53,979 nt of DNA from Bradyrhizobium acaciae (GCF_020889785.1 NZ_JACMYK010000038.1:1-53979), one strand, 5' to 3'. Shown: positions 16,958 to 25,779, counted from the stretch's first letter. The notes: generated by a model not told the origin, from the sequence alone. Program-made: numbers and translations.

Positions 16958-17185
16958 ATGAGCGACCTTTCGATCACCTATTGCCGCCCCTGCGGTTACG
17001 AGAAGCGCGCCAGGGAGGCCGCAGCGCTGCTGCGCGAGCGCCTCGGGCTCGATGCGGAGCTGGTGCCCGGCAAGGGCGGCGTCTTCGAGGTCAAGCTTGA
17101 CGGCAAAGTGATCGCCCGCCGCGTCAAGGGGCATTTCCCCGATGCGGCGGAGATCGCCGCCGCGGCGGCAGCGGCGCAGGCATAA
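16958..17185 (+). CDS. SelT/SelW/SelH-family (Rdx) thioredoxin-like protein
   Basis: The 75-residue protein begins with ITYCRPCGY, a CxxC redox motif in the usual Rdx position, followed by EVKLDGKVIARRVKGHFPD, characteristic of the selenoprotein W-like family in which bacteria use Cys instead of Sec. It probably acts in thiol redox chemistry; partners are unknown. GGGAGAG sits upstream of the ATG at 16958; a start at 16943 is also in frame. It lies 19 bp after the dehalogenase gene and is likely in the same TetR-controlled unit. Confidence 0.85.
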   Translation: MSDLSITYCRPCGYEKRAREAAALLRERLGLDAELVPGKGGVFEVKLDGKVIARRVKGHFPDAAEIAAAAAAAQA

Positions 17186-17222
17186 CGATACGCGGGCTTA
17201 CCAAATCGCCGTCGCATGACCC

Positions 17223-17405
17223 ATGCGGCGGCGGTTTGCACTGCACGGGCGTCGCGCGTTATGCCTGCTCCCCGTAGTTTTCCGGATGGTCTTGCGCACC
17301 GATCGGCGGGCTAACTGCCGCACGTGCATGTCAAGCCTTGTCGAACGCGGCGGGAAACGCGCATATTTGTGCATCCGCTGTCATGAATCATCCCTAATAT
17401 CTTGA
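17223..17405 (+). CDS. Possible small zinc-ribbon-like protein (weak)
   Basis: A 60-codon reading frame whose C-terminal half contains CRTC, then 16 residues, then CIRC, an arrangement typical of a small zinc ribbon. The N-terminus is Arg-rich and unconvincing; translation might begin at 17286. No clear ribosome binding site was seen and no family is recognised. The rest of the 351-bp gap from 17186 to 17536 shows nothing else. Confidence 0.22.
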   Translation: MRRRFALHGRRALCLLPVVFRMVLRTDRRANCRTCMSSLVERGGKRAYLCIRCHESSLIS

Positions 17406-17536
17406 AGATGCGCGTTTTATTGTCGTTTGACGAATTCCACTCCGGCTTAAAACGCGCTACACGGGGCGGGGCACAGCGAAGCGCCGGCGGAGTTCGCCCG
17501 GGAGCCGTCGTCGCGGGATCGCAATTCGAGGTCTAG

Positions 17537-18592
17537 ATGCTGGAAGCAATAGGCAGGGCGATGGCGTTTCTGCGCCAGAAGCAAATCCTGCATCGGCTGG
17601 GTGTTGTCATCAGCATCGCCGTCATCGGCATCGCCTGCTACGTCCTCTATCACATGCTGCGCGGCATCGACACCAATGAGGTGCTCGAGGCCATCAAGAG
17701 CACCGAGCCGCGGCAAATCGCGCTGGCGGGACTGTTCGTCGCAGCCGGCTACTTCACGCTGACCTTCTACGATCTGTTCGCGGTGCGCGCGATCGGCCAA
17801 GCCCACGTGCCCTACCGCATCAATGCGCTCGCGGCGTTCACGTCCTATTCGATCGGCCACAATGTCGGCGCCAGCGTCTTCACCGGCGGCGCGGTGCGCT
17901 ACCGGATCTATTCGGCCTGGGGATTGAACGCGATCGACGTCGCCAAGATCTGCTTTCTCGCCGGTCTCACCTTCTGGCTTGGCAATGCCGCGGTGCTCGG
18001 GCTCGGCATCGCCTATCACCCCGAGGCCGCCGCCAACATCGACCAGCTGCCGCCCTGGCTCAACCGCACGCTGGCCTTCGCGATCATCATCGCGCTGGTC
18101 GCCTATGTGGTCTGGGTCTGGACCCAGCCGCGGGTGGTCGGCCGCGGCCCCTGGACAGTGACCCTGCCGGGCGGTCCGCTGACCCTGCTGCAGATCGCGA
18201 TCGGCATCGTCGACCTCGGCTTCTGCGCGCTGGCGATGTACGTGCTGGTGCCGGACGAGCCCAATCTCGGCTTCGTCGTGGTCGCGGTCATTTTCGTGTC
18301 GGCGACCCTGCTCGGCTTCGCCAGCCATTCCCCCGGCGGGCTCGGGGTGTTCGACGCCGCCATGCTGGTCGGCCTCTGGCAGATGGACCGCGAGGATCTA
18401 CTCGGCGGTATGCTGTTGTTCCGCCTGCTCTACTATATTGCGCCGTTCGTCATATCTGTAATCTTGCTGACGTTTCGGGAGGTTATCGTCGGCGCCCGAC
18501 TCAAACGGCTGCCGCAGGCTGATTCGGGTTCCCGCGCAGAGCCGCATCATGAGGCGGTTCTGGTCCGCAAGCGCGGTGACTCCGGCGTCTGA
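17537..18592 (+). CDS. UPF0104 / MprF flippase-like membrane protein
   Basis: A 351-residue polytopic protein with about eight membrane helices and the family landmarks FTSYSIGHNVGASVFTGGAVRYRIY and ASHSPGGLGVFDAAML. It corresponds to the N-terminal transmembrane (flippase) half of MprF, lacking the lysyl-transferase domain, so it probably moves a lipid across the inner membrane rather than aminoacylating it. It ends 84 bp before phoR on the same strand; a link between phosphate starvation and lipid handling is possible but unproven. Confidence 0.83.
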   Translation: MLEAIGRAMAFLRQKQILHRLGVVISIAVIGIACYVLYHMLRGIDTNEVLEAIKSTEPRQIALAGLFVAAGYFTLTFYDLFAVRAIGQAHVPYRINALAAFTSYSIGHNVGASVFTGGAVRYRIYSAWGLNAIDVAKICFLAGLTFWLGNAAVLGLGIAYHPEAAANIDQLPPWLNRTLAFAIIIALVAYVVWVWTQPRVVGRGPWTVTLPGGPLTLLQIAIGIVDLGFCALAMYVLVPDEPNLGFVVVAVIFVSATLLGFASHSPGGLGVFDAAMLVGLWQMDREDLLGGMLLFRLLYYIAPFVISVILLTFREVIVGARLKRLPQADSGSRAEPHHEAVLVRKRGDSGV

Positions 18593-18676
18593 TGAAGCGG
18601 CCCGATGCCTCCCGAGGGACGGTCGCTATGACCGCGCCTGGGCGAGACATGAACCGACGGGAAGAAAGCCGCCGCG

Positions 18677-19990
18677 ATGGCAATTGACGATTCTCCGCCT
18701 TCCATATTCTCGCCCTGGCCTGACCGGCTGCGCCATTCCGCGCTGATCCTGCTTGCCGCAGCGCTGGCCTTGAGCGTGGTGGTCGCGCTCGGCGAATTGT
18801 CGCTGGTGCGCGCCTGCGCGGTGTTCGTCTGCATCGCGGCCGCGGCCCTGGTGCCATGGCGGCTGCATGATGCCGGCACCTCGCGCGAGGATGTTCGCCA
18901 CGGCAATCCGGTCGAGGCTACCGCGGTCAGCGCCGTCGTCGCCGGCATGCCGGATCCGGCCGTGCTGCTCGATCGCGCCGGCCGCGTCATCCATCTCAAC
19001 GCCGCCGCCTCCCAACTCGCGCCGGCGTTGCGCAAGAACGAGCTGGCGCAATTTGCCCTGCGTTCGCCGGAGATTATCACCGCATTGCGCGAGGCGATCG
19101 CGACCACCGAGCCGCGCCGCGCCACCTACAGCGATCACGTTCCGGTCGATCGCTGGATGGAACTGGTGATCACGCCGGTGCCGGTGCCGACCCAGTTCGG
19201 CGGCACCGAGAAGTGCATGCTGATGACCTTCCACGATCTGACGCCGCTGCGCCGGGTCGAGGAGATGCGCGCCGATTTCGTCGCCAATGCCAGCCACGAG
19301 CTGCGCACGCCGCTCGCCGCGCTGTCCGGCTTCATCGACACGCTGCAGGGGCCGGCACGGGAGGACGCGCGGGCCCGCGAGCGCTTCCTCGGCATCATGC
19401 ACACCCAGGCCACCCGCATGGCGCGGCTGATCGACGACCTGCTGTCGCTGTCGCGGGTCGAGCTGTCGGCCCATGTGCGGCCCGAGGCGTCGATCGACAT
19501 CGTGCCGATCATCCGCCAGGTGGCCGACGGGCTCGAGGCGCTGGCCAGCGAGCGCCAGGTCGAGATCGATGTCGACCTGCCTCAGGCCCCGGTCATGATC
19601 GCCGGCGACCGCGAGGAACTACTCCGCCTGTTCGAGAACCTGATCGAGAACGCCCTCAAATACGGTGCCTCGGGCGGCCGCGTCATAGTGTCGCTCAATC
19701 AGACCGTTTCGGGCGCATCGGGCGAGGGGGCCCCCGAAATCCGTGTCCTGGTACGGGATTTCGGCCCCGGCATCGCCCCGGAGCATCTGCCGCGGCTGAC
19801 CGAACGGTTCTACCGGGTGGACGTCGGCGACAGCCGAAACCAGGGCGGAACGGGCCTCGGATTATCGCTGGTGAAACATATTCTTAACCGTCATCGCGGG
19901 CGTCTTGTGATCGAAAGCGTGCCGAACAATGGCGCCACTTTTACCGCCTGTTTTCCCCGGCCGAAGACCCCGCTGCCGACCCAAAGCTAA
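18677..19990 (+). CDS. phoR: Phosphate-regulon sensor histidine kinase
   Basis: This 437-residue kinase has two N-terminal membrane helices (about 21-40 and 44-61), a PAS-like domain (about 84-190), a HisKA domain with phospho-acceptor H207 (NASHELRTPL) and an ATPase domain with NLIENALKYG, VRDFGPGIAPEHLP and GGTGLGLSLV. Position directly before pst genes and the short periplasm-poor N-terminus fit PhoR, which senses phosphate via PstSCAB/PhoU and phosphorylates PhoB. PhoB is encoded at the far end of the same locus. Confidence 0.93.
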   Translation: MAIDDSPPSIFSPWPDRLRHSALILLAAALALSVVVALGELSLVRACAVFVCIAAAALVPWRLHDAGTSREDVRHGNPVEATAVSAVVAGMPDPAVLLDRAGRVIHLNAAASQLAPALRKNELAQFALRSPEIITALREAIATTEPRRATYSDHVPVDRWMELVITPVPVPTQFGGTEKCMLMTFHDLTPLRRVEEMRADFVANASHELRTPLAALSGFIDTLQGPAREDARARERFLGIMHTQATRMARLIDDLLSLSRVELSAHVRPEASIDIVPIIRQVADGLEALASERQVEIDVDLPQAPVMIAGDREELLRLFENLIENALKYGASGGRVIVSLNQTVSGASGEGAPEIRVLVRDFGPGIAPEHLPRLTERFYRVDVGDSRNQGGTGLGLSLVKHILNRHRGRLVIESVPNNGATFTACFPRPKTPLPTQS

Positions 19991-20010
19991 GCGTTTTCAG
20001 CCACTTATAG

Positions 20011-20028
20011 CTGTCATCCAAGTGTCAT
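20011..20028 (+). promoter_or_regulatory. Pho box upstream of pstS
   Basis: CTGTCATCCAAGTGTCAT has two 7-bp PhoB repeats, CTGTCAT and GTGTCAT, separated by four bases, matching the consensus at all but one position. It starts 21 bp after the phoR stop and ends 98 bp before the pstS start, so it should make pstSCAB-phoU-phoB inducible by phosphate limitation. Confidence 0.9.
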
Positions 20029-20126
20029 CCAACCTTCGTAAAAGCAGCACCGACCGCTCCTAGATGGACCGGCGTGAGCGCGATCGGGCGCATTCGGCGC
20101 TTCGCTCACAAGATGGAGACCACCCC

Positions 20127-21137
20127 ATGAATTTCATCAAAGCAATCGTCGCTGCCGGCCTGGTGGCCGCGTCGACGTCGGCCTTCGCTGCCGATATTAC
20201 CGGCGCGGGCGCAACGTTTCCGTTCCCGATCTATTCGAAGTGGGCTGACGCCTACAAGAAGGACACCGGCAATGGCCTGAACTATCAGTCGATCGGTTCG
20301 GGCGCCGGCATCAAGCAGATCCAGGCCAAGACCGTGACCTTCGGTGCGACCGACGCGCCGCTCAAGGCCGAGCAGCTCGAGAAGGACGGCCTCGTCCAGT
20401 GGCCGATGGTGATGGGCGCGATCGTTCCGGTCGTGAACGTCGAAGGCATCAAGCCGGGCGATCTCGTGCTCTCCGGCGAAGTGCTCGGCGACATCTATCT
20501 CGGCAAGATCACCAAGTGGAATGACGCCGCGATCGCCAAGCTCAATCCGAAGCTGACCCTGCCGGCCGATGCGATCACCGTCGTCCGCCGCTCGGATGGT
20601 TCGGGCACCACCTTCAACTTCACCGACTACCTCTCCAAGTCGAACGCCGACTGGAAGTCCAAGGTCGGTTCCGGCACCGCGGTCGAGTGGCCGGTCGGCG
20701 TCGGCGCCAAGGGCAACGAAGGCGTTGCCGGCAACATCAGCCAGACCAAGAACGCGATCGGCTATGTCGAATACGCCTACGCCAAGCAGAACAAGCTGAC
20801 CTACACCGCGCTGGTCAACAAGGCCGGCAAGACCGTGCAGCCGACCATTGCCGCCTTCCAGGCTGCTGCGTCGAATGCCGACTGGTCCAAGGCCCCCGGC
20901 TACTACGTGATCCTGACCGACCAGCCGGGCGAAGCCTCCTGGCCGATCACCGCGGCGACCTTCATCCTGATGCACAAGGACTCGACCGACAAGGCGGCCT
21001 CGCAGGAAGCGCTCAAGTTCTTCAAGTACGCCTTCGAGAAGGGTGGCAAGGCGGCCGAAGAGCTCGACTACATCCCGATGCCGGACTCGGTCGTCAAGCT
21101 GATCGAGAAGACCTGGTCCTCGGACATCAAGAGCTAA
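20127..21137 (+). CDS. pstS: Phosphate ABC transporter, periplasmic binding protein
   Basis: The 336-residue protein has a clear signal peptide (MNFIKAIVAAGLVAASTSAFA) and phosphate-binding motifs GAGATFPFPIYSKWADAY, GSGAGIKQI and VRRSDGSGTTFNFTDYLS. It captures phosphate in the periplasm for PstCAB. The ATG at 20127 directly precedes the signal peptide. A strong hairpin 21 bp after the stop should trim or attenuate the transcript, giving the usual excess of PstS. Confidence 0.96.
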   Translation: MNFIKAIVAAGLVAASTSAFAADITGAGATFPFPIYSKWADAYKKDTGNGLNYQSIGSGAGIKQIQAKTVTFGATDAPLKAEQLEKDGLVQWPMVMGAIVPVVNVEGIKPGDLVLSGEVLGDIYLGKITKWNDAAIAKLNPKLTLPADAITVVRRSDGSGTTFNFTDYLSKSNADWKSKVGSGTAVEWPVGVGAKGNEGVAGNISQTKNAIGYVEYAYAKQNKLTYTALVNKAGKTVQPTIAAFQAAASNADWSKAPGYYVILTDQPGEASWPITAATFILMHKDSTDKAASQEALKFFKYAFEKGGKAAEELDYIPMPDSVVKLIEKTWSSDIKS

Positions 21138-21158
21138 GTCCATCGCTTCGAATAAGGC

Positions 21159-21185
21159 CTGTGCCGCCTCCCAAGGGCGGCACAG
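21159..21185 (+). terminator. Hairpin between pstS and pstC (attenuator/processing site)
   Basis: A perfect 10-bp GC-rich stem, CTGTGCCGCC / GGCGGCACAG, with a 7-base loop. No T-run follows, so partial termination or 3' end stabilisation of pstS message is more likely than full termination. Confidence 0.7.
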
Positions 21186-21369
21186 GTTGAGCGACCAGGA
21201 CCGGGCCCCATCACCGCGGCAAGAAACGCGGCAAGATACGTGGATGGAGCCCGGGGTTCGCGCCCCCGGGAGGCGCAACCGGAACGACGTCCGGCCTCAT
21301 GCGTCGATGAAGATCGCTTCGGGGGCGTAGCGGTTGGTGCAGCTTTTAAATAAAAAAGAGGAAATTGGC

Positions 21370-22368
21370 GTGGCAGACATGGCTGTTCAGAGCGATGTGA
21401 TGGAAGCCGCCGGACCATACGATCGCGCCAAGGCCCTCAGCGCCTTCAAGCTGGGTGACCTCACCTTCTATTGGATCACCCGCATCTCGGCGATTTCGGT
21501 TCTGTTGATCCTCGGCGGCATCATCCTGTCGCTGATCGTCGGCGCCTGGCCGGCGATGAAGGAGTACGGCTTCGCCTTCCTCTGGACACAGCGCTGGGCG
21601 CCCTCGGCCGATCCGCCGGTGCTCGGCGCGCTCGGCCCGATCTACGGCACGCTGATCACCTCGATCATCGCGATGATGATCGCCATTCCGGTCGGCATCG
21701 GCATCGCCGTGTTCCTCACCGAGCTCTGCCCGCAAATGCTGCGCCGCCCGATCGGCATCGCCATCGAGCTGCTCGCCGGCATCCCCTCCATCATCTACGG
21801 CATGTGGGGCTTCTTCGTGCTGGGCCCGTTCCTGGCCAATACCTTCCAGCCCTTCATGATCCGGATCTTCGAGGGCGTTCCGGTGCTGGGCGCGGTGTTC
21901 GCCGGCCCGCCATCCTATCTCAGCCTGTTCAACGCGGCGCTGATCCTTGCCATCATGGTGCTGCCCTTCATCACCGCGATCTCGGTCGACGTGTTCAAGA
22001 CCGTGCCGCCGGTGCTCAAGGAAGCCGCCTACGGCATGGGCTGCACCACCTGGGAAGTCGTCCGCAGCGTCGTGATCCCCTACACAAGGGTCGGTGTGAT
22101 CGGCGGCATCATGCTGGCGCTCGGCCGCGCGCTCGGCGAGACCATGGCGGTGACCTTCATCATCGGCAACTCGTTCCGCATTTCGTCGTCGATCTTCGCG
22201 CCGGGCACCACGATCTCGGCGGCGATCGCTAGCGAATTCGCCGAGAGCGACGGCCTGCACCAGTCCGGCCTGATCCTGCTCGGCCTGTTGCTGTTCGTGC
22301 TGACCTTCTTCGTGCTTGCCGGCGCGCGGCTGATGCTGATGCGGCTTGAAAGGAAGGCGGGGAAATAA
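21370..22368 (+). CDS. pstC: Phosphate ABC transporter permease
   Basis: A 332-residue permease with six or so membrane helices. The cytoplasmic coupling motif EAAYGMGCTTWEVVRSVVIP and ELLAGIPSIIYGMWGFFVL are typical of PstC. I set the start at the GTG at 21370 because GAGGAAA lies five bases upstream; ATG codons at 21334 and 21379 are the alternatives. It follows pstS by 232 bp with a hairpin between, and pstA follows 4 bp after its stop. Confidence 0.94.
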   Translation: MADMAVQSDVMEAAGPYDRAKALSAFKLGDLTFYWITRISAISVLLILGGIILSLIVGAWPAMKEYGFAFLWTQRWAPSADPPVLGALGPIYGTLITSIIAMMIAIPVGIGIAVFLTELCPQMLRRPIGIAIELLAGIPSIIYGMWGFFVLGPFLANTFQPFMIRIFEGVPVLGAVFAGPPSYLSLFNAALILAIMVLPFITAISVDVFKTVPPVLKEAAYGMGCTTWEVVRSVVIPYTRVGVIGGIMLALGRALGETMAVTFIIGNSFRISSSIFAPGTTISAAIASEFAESDGLHQSGLILLGLLLFVLTFFVLAGARLMLMRLERKAGK

Positions 22369-22372
22369 CGCC

Positions 22373-23218
22373 ATGAACCCGATCTACAAATCCCGCCGCC
22401 GCAGCGACATCATCATCCGCGCACTTTGCGTCGGGGCGGCGCTGTTCGGCGTCACCTGGCTGGCGCTGATCCTGATCACGCTGCTCTATAACGGCCTTGC
22501 CGGCCTCAGCGTGCAGCTGTTCACCCAGAACACGCCGCCGCCCGGCTCGACCGACGGCGGCCTGCTCAACGCCATCGTCGGCTCGCTCATCATGACCGTG
22601 ATCGGCGTCGGCATCGGCGCGCCGCTCGGCCTGTTCGCCGGTACCTACCTTGCCGAATACGGCAAGCACGACAAGCTCACCTCGGTGATCCGCTTCATCA
22701 ACGACATCCTGCTCAGCGCGCCGTCGATCATCATCGGCCTGTTCATCTATGGCGCGGTGGTGGTGCCGATGCGCGGCTTCTCGGCGATCGCAGGCAGCCT
22801 CGCACTCGCCGTGATCGTGATCCCGGTCGTGCTGCGCACCACCGAGGACATGCTGCTCCTGGTGCCCAATCCGCTGCGCGAGGCGGCCTCCGCGCTCGGC
22901 CTGCCGCGCTCGCTGGTGATCAAGCGGATCGCTTATCGTGCTGCGCGTAGCGGCTTGATCACCGGCGTGCTGCTGGCGACCGCCCGTGTTGCCGGCGAAA
23001 CCGCGCCGCTGCTGTTCACCGCGCTGTCGAACCAGTTTTTCAGCTGGGACTTGACCAAGACGATGGCCAACCTGCCGGTGACCATCAACAATTTCGTGCA
23101 GAGCCCCTACGCCTACTGGAAAGAGCTGGCGTGGAGCGGCGCACTGCTCATCACATTCACCGTGCTCGCGTTGAATATCGGCGCGCGTATCCTTGGTGCC
23201 GAAAGGGCCGCAAAATGA
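22373..23218 (+). CDS. pstA: Phosphate ABC transporter permease
   Basis: The 281-residue permease has six predicted membrane helices and the EAASALGLPRSLVIKRIAYR coupling helix motif that docks PstB. NDILLSAPSIIIGLFIYG parallels the equivalent PstC segment. It starts 4 bp after pstC and overlaps pstB by ATGA, so PstC, PstA and PstB should be made in balanced amounts. Confidence 0.94.
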   Translation: MNPIYKSRRRSDIIIRALCVGAALFGVTWLALILITLLYNGLAGLSVQLFTQNTPPPGSTDGGLLNAIVGSLIMTVIGVGIGAPLGLFAGTYLAEYGKHDKLTSVIRFINDILLSAPSIIIGLFIYGAVVVPMRGFSAIAGSLALAVIVIPVVLRTTEDMLLLVPNPLREAASALGLPRSLVIKRIAYRAARSGLITGVLLATARVAGETAPLLFTALSNQFFSWDLTKTMANLPVTINNFVQSPYAYWKELAWSGALLITFTVLALNIGARILGAERAAK

Positions 23219-24033
23219 CCGAGCTTTCCGTCTCAACGACTGCCGCGGGCCACGTTCCCCAGGTTCCGCTTCCCGAAGCGCCGCCGAAAGTCACGGTGCG
23301 CAACCTCAACTTCTATTACGGCGAGCATCATGCGCTGAAGAATATCAACCTGACGCTCGGCACCAACCGCGTCACGGCGTTCATCGGCCCGTCCGGCTGC
23401 GGCAAGTCGACCCTGCTGCGCGTCTTCAACCGGATGTATGACCTCTATCCGGGCCAGCGCGCGGTCGGCCAGCTGATGCTGGACCAGACCAACATTCTCG
23501 ATCCCAAGCTCGACCTGAATCTGCTCCGCGCGCGGGTCGGCATGGTATTCCAGAAACCGACGCCGTTCCCGATGACGATCTACGAGAACATTGCCTTCGG
23601 CATCCGCCTCTACGAGAAGATCTCGAAGTCCGAGATGGACGACCGGGTCGAAAAGGCGCTGCGCGGCGGCGCGCTGTGGAACGAGGTCAAGGACAAGCTG
23701 AACGCTTCCGGCCTGTCGCTCTCCGGCGGCCAGCAGCAGCGCCTGTGCATCGCGCGCACCGTGGCGGTGCGCCCCGAGGTGATCCTGTTCGACGAGCCGT
23801 GCTCGGCGCTCGATCCGATCTCGACCGCCAAGGTCGAGGAGCTGATCCAGGAGCTCTCCGAGGACTACACGATCGCGATCGTCACCCACAACATGCAGCA
23901 GGCGGCGCGCGTCTCCGACAAGACCGCCTTCATGTATCTCGGCGAGTTGATCGAATTCGACGACACCAACAAGATCTTCACGTCGCCGAGCGATCGACGC
24001 ACCCAGGATTACATCACCGGCCGGTTCGGTTGA
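23215..24033 (+). CDS. pstB: Phosphate ABC transporter ATPase
   Basis: A 272-residue ABC ATPase with Walker A GPSGCGKST (58-66), signature LSGGQQQR, Walker B VILFDEP and switch histidine in IVTHNMQQ. Length and sequence around the Q-loop (MVFQKPTPFPMTIYENIAFG) are typical of PstB. The ATG at 23215 overlaps the pstA stop. It powers phosphate uptake and, with PhoU, signals repletion to PhoR. Confidence 0.96.
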   Translation: MTELSVSTTAAGHVPQVPLPEAPPKVTVRNLNFYYGEHHALKNINLTLGTNRVTAFIGPSGCGKSTLLRVFNRMYDLYPGQRAVGQLMLDQTNILDPKLDLNLLRARVGMVFQKPTPFPMTIYENIAFGIRLYEKISKSEMDDRVEKALRGGALWNEVKDKLNASGLSLSGGQQQRLCIARTVAVRPEVILFDEPCSALDPISTAKVEELIQELSEDYTIAIVTHNMQQAARVSDKTAFMYLGELIEFDDTNKIFTSPSDRRTQDYITGRFG

Positions 24034-24123
24034 CCGGCACATGATCCGGAAACGCCGAAACCGGTTTTCCCGCGACAAACGCGAAGCGATTGCGCAGCGA
24101 TCATGCTAAAATTCAGGACACGA

Positions 24124-24148
24124 AATCATGATCCCCGGGATCATGATT
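24124..24148 (+). promoter_or_regulatory. Hairpin in pstB-phoU gap
   Basis: Perfect 11-bp arms AATCATGATCC / GGATCATGATT with a 3-base loop end 15 bp before the phoU start, just ahead of GAGGGGAGA. It could adjust phoU translation or be an operator. An ATG inside the hairpin (24128) is in frame with phoU but is unlikely as a start. Confidence 0.55.
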
Positions 24149-24163
24149 GAGGGGAGACAAGCG

Positions 24164-24880
24164 ATGGCTTCTGAACATACCGCCAAGGCATTCGACAGCG
24201 ACCTGCAGGAATTGACCCGCCTGGTCGCCGAGATGGGCGGCCTCGTCGAGCGGATGATTACCGAGTCGGTCGACGCGCTGATCCGGCGCGACGTCGCGCT
24301 CGGCAAGCGCGTGGTCGCCGCCGACATCGAGATCGACAATCTGCAGCGCGTCATCGAAGAGCGCGCGGTGCTGACGATCGCCCGCCGCCAGCCGATGGCG
24401 ATCGACCTGCGTGAAATCGTCAGCGCAATGCGCGTCGCGACCGACCTCGAGCGGATCGGCGACCTCGCCAAGAACATGGGCAAGCGCGTCGCGGCGCTGG
24501 AGAGCGATTTCCAGCCGCTGAAGCTGATCCGCGGCCTGGAGCACATGACCGACCTCGTGCTGTCGCAGGTCAAGTCGGTGCTCGACGCCTATGCCGCGCA
24601 CGATCTGCCGGCGGCGATGAACGTCTGGAAGGGCGACGAGGAAGTCGATGCGATCTGCACCTCGCTGTTTCGCGAGCTGCTCACCTACATGATGGAGGAT
24701 CCGCGCAACATCTCGTTCTGCATCCATCTGATGTTCTGCGCCAAGAATATCGAGCGGATCGGCGATCACGCCACCAATATCGCCGAGACCGTGTTCTACA
24801 TGATCGAAGGCCAGCAGATCACCGACAAGCGCCCGAAGGGCGACATGACCAACTTTGCCACCACGGTGCCGGGCACCTGA
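24164..24880 (+). CDS. phoU: Phosphate signalling complex protein PhoU
   Basis: A 238-residue all-helical protein with two PhoU repeats, each with the conserved acidic metal-binding helix (for example RVATDLERIGDLAKNM and KNIERIGDHATNIAE). PhoU connects the Pst transporter with PhoR to keep the Pho regulon off when phosphate is plentiful. The start follows GAGGGGAGACAAGCG. It lies between pstB and phoB in the standard order. Confidence 0.95.
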   Translation: MASEHTAKAFDSDLQELTRLVAEMGGLVERMITESVDALIRRDVALGKRVVAADIEIDNLQRVIEERAVLTIARRQPMAIDLREIVSAMRVATDLERIGDLAKNMGKRVAALESDFQPLKLIRGLEHMTDLVLSQVKSVLDAYAAHDLPAAMNVWKGDEEVDAICTSLFRELLTYMMEDPRNISFCIHLMFCAKNIERIGDHATNIAETVFYMIEGQQITDKRPKGDMTNFATTVPGT

Positions 24881-25008
24881 CATGGTCCGCGCGTGCGGAA
24901 ATGGATTGTCTTCGCGACAAATCGTTTCCGCGGGGATTATGCCGACGGAAGTAAGCGTTTCGGTTTGCGTCTGGGCAACGGATCACCACAGAGAAAGAAC
25001 TTAGACCG

Positions 25009-25719
25009 ATGAGCGCACGCATTCTGGTAGTCGAAGACGAGGAAGCGCTGACGACGCTGTTGCGCTACAACCTCGATGCGGAAGGCTACGATGTCGAGAC
25101 GGTGGGGCGCGGCGACGATGCCGACACCCGCCTGAAGGAGCGCGTTCCCGACCTCGTGGTACTCGACTGGATGCTGCCGGGCCTGTCCGGCATCGAGCTG
25201 TGTCGCCGCCTGCGGGCGCGGCCCGAGACCAAGCAGCTTCCGATCATCATGCTGACCGCGCGCGGCGAAGAGAGCGAGCGCGTGCGTGGGCTTGCCACCG
25301 GCGCCGACGATTACATCGTCAAGCCGTTCTCGGTGCCGGAACTGCTGGCGCGGGTGAAGGGCCTGTTGCGCCGCGCGAGCCCGGAACGGCTTGCGACCGT
25401 GCTGACCTATGGCGACATCGAGCTCGACCGCGAGAAGCGCCGCGTGGCGCGCTCGGGCCGTCCGATCGATCTCGGGCCGACCGAGTATCGCCTGCTCGAA
25501 TTCTTCCTCGAGCATCCCGGCCGCGTGTTCAGCCGCGAGCAGCTGCTCGACAGCGTCTGGGGCCGCGACATCTATATCGATGAACGCACCGTCGACGTGC
25601 ATATCGGCCGGCTGCGCAAGCTGCTCAATCCGGGCCGCGAGCAGGATCCGATCCGCACCGTGCGCGGCGCCGGCTATGCGCTCGACGACCGGTTTGCGAA
25701 AGCCGAGCCGCAGCCGTAA
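25009..25719 (+). CDS. phoB: Phosphate-regulon response regulator
   Basis: A 236-residue OmpR/PhoB-class regulator. The receiver domain has the acidic pair in VVEDEE, phospho-acceptor D53 in VLDWMLPG and K in YIVKPF; the C-terminal winged helix contains RTVDVHIGRLRKLLNPG. It is activated by PhoR and should bind the Pho box at 20011. The gene is the last of the locus and is followed by a family D repeat and a strong bidirectional terminator. Confidence 0.95.
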   Translation: MSARILVVEDEEALTTLLRYNLDAEGYDVETVGRGDDADTRLKERVPDLVVLDWMLPGLSGIELCRRLRARPETKQLPIIMLTARGEESERVRGLATGADDYIVKPFSVPELLARVKGLLRRASPERLATVLTYGDIELDREKRRVARSGRPIDLGPTEYRLLEFFLEHPGRVFSREQLLDSVWGRDIYIDERTVDVHIGRLRKLLNPGREQDPIRTVRGAGYALDDRFAKAEPQP

Positions 25720-25779
25720 CGGCGCGTGTCGCGAGCACACGCCACAACGCCGCAAGCGGTGACGTGAATTGGTTCGTTA

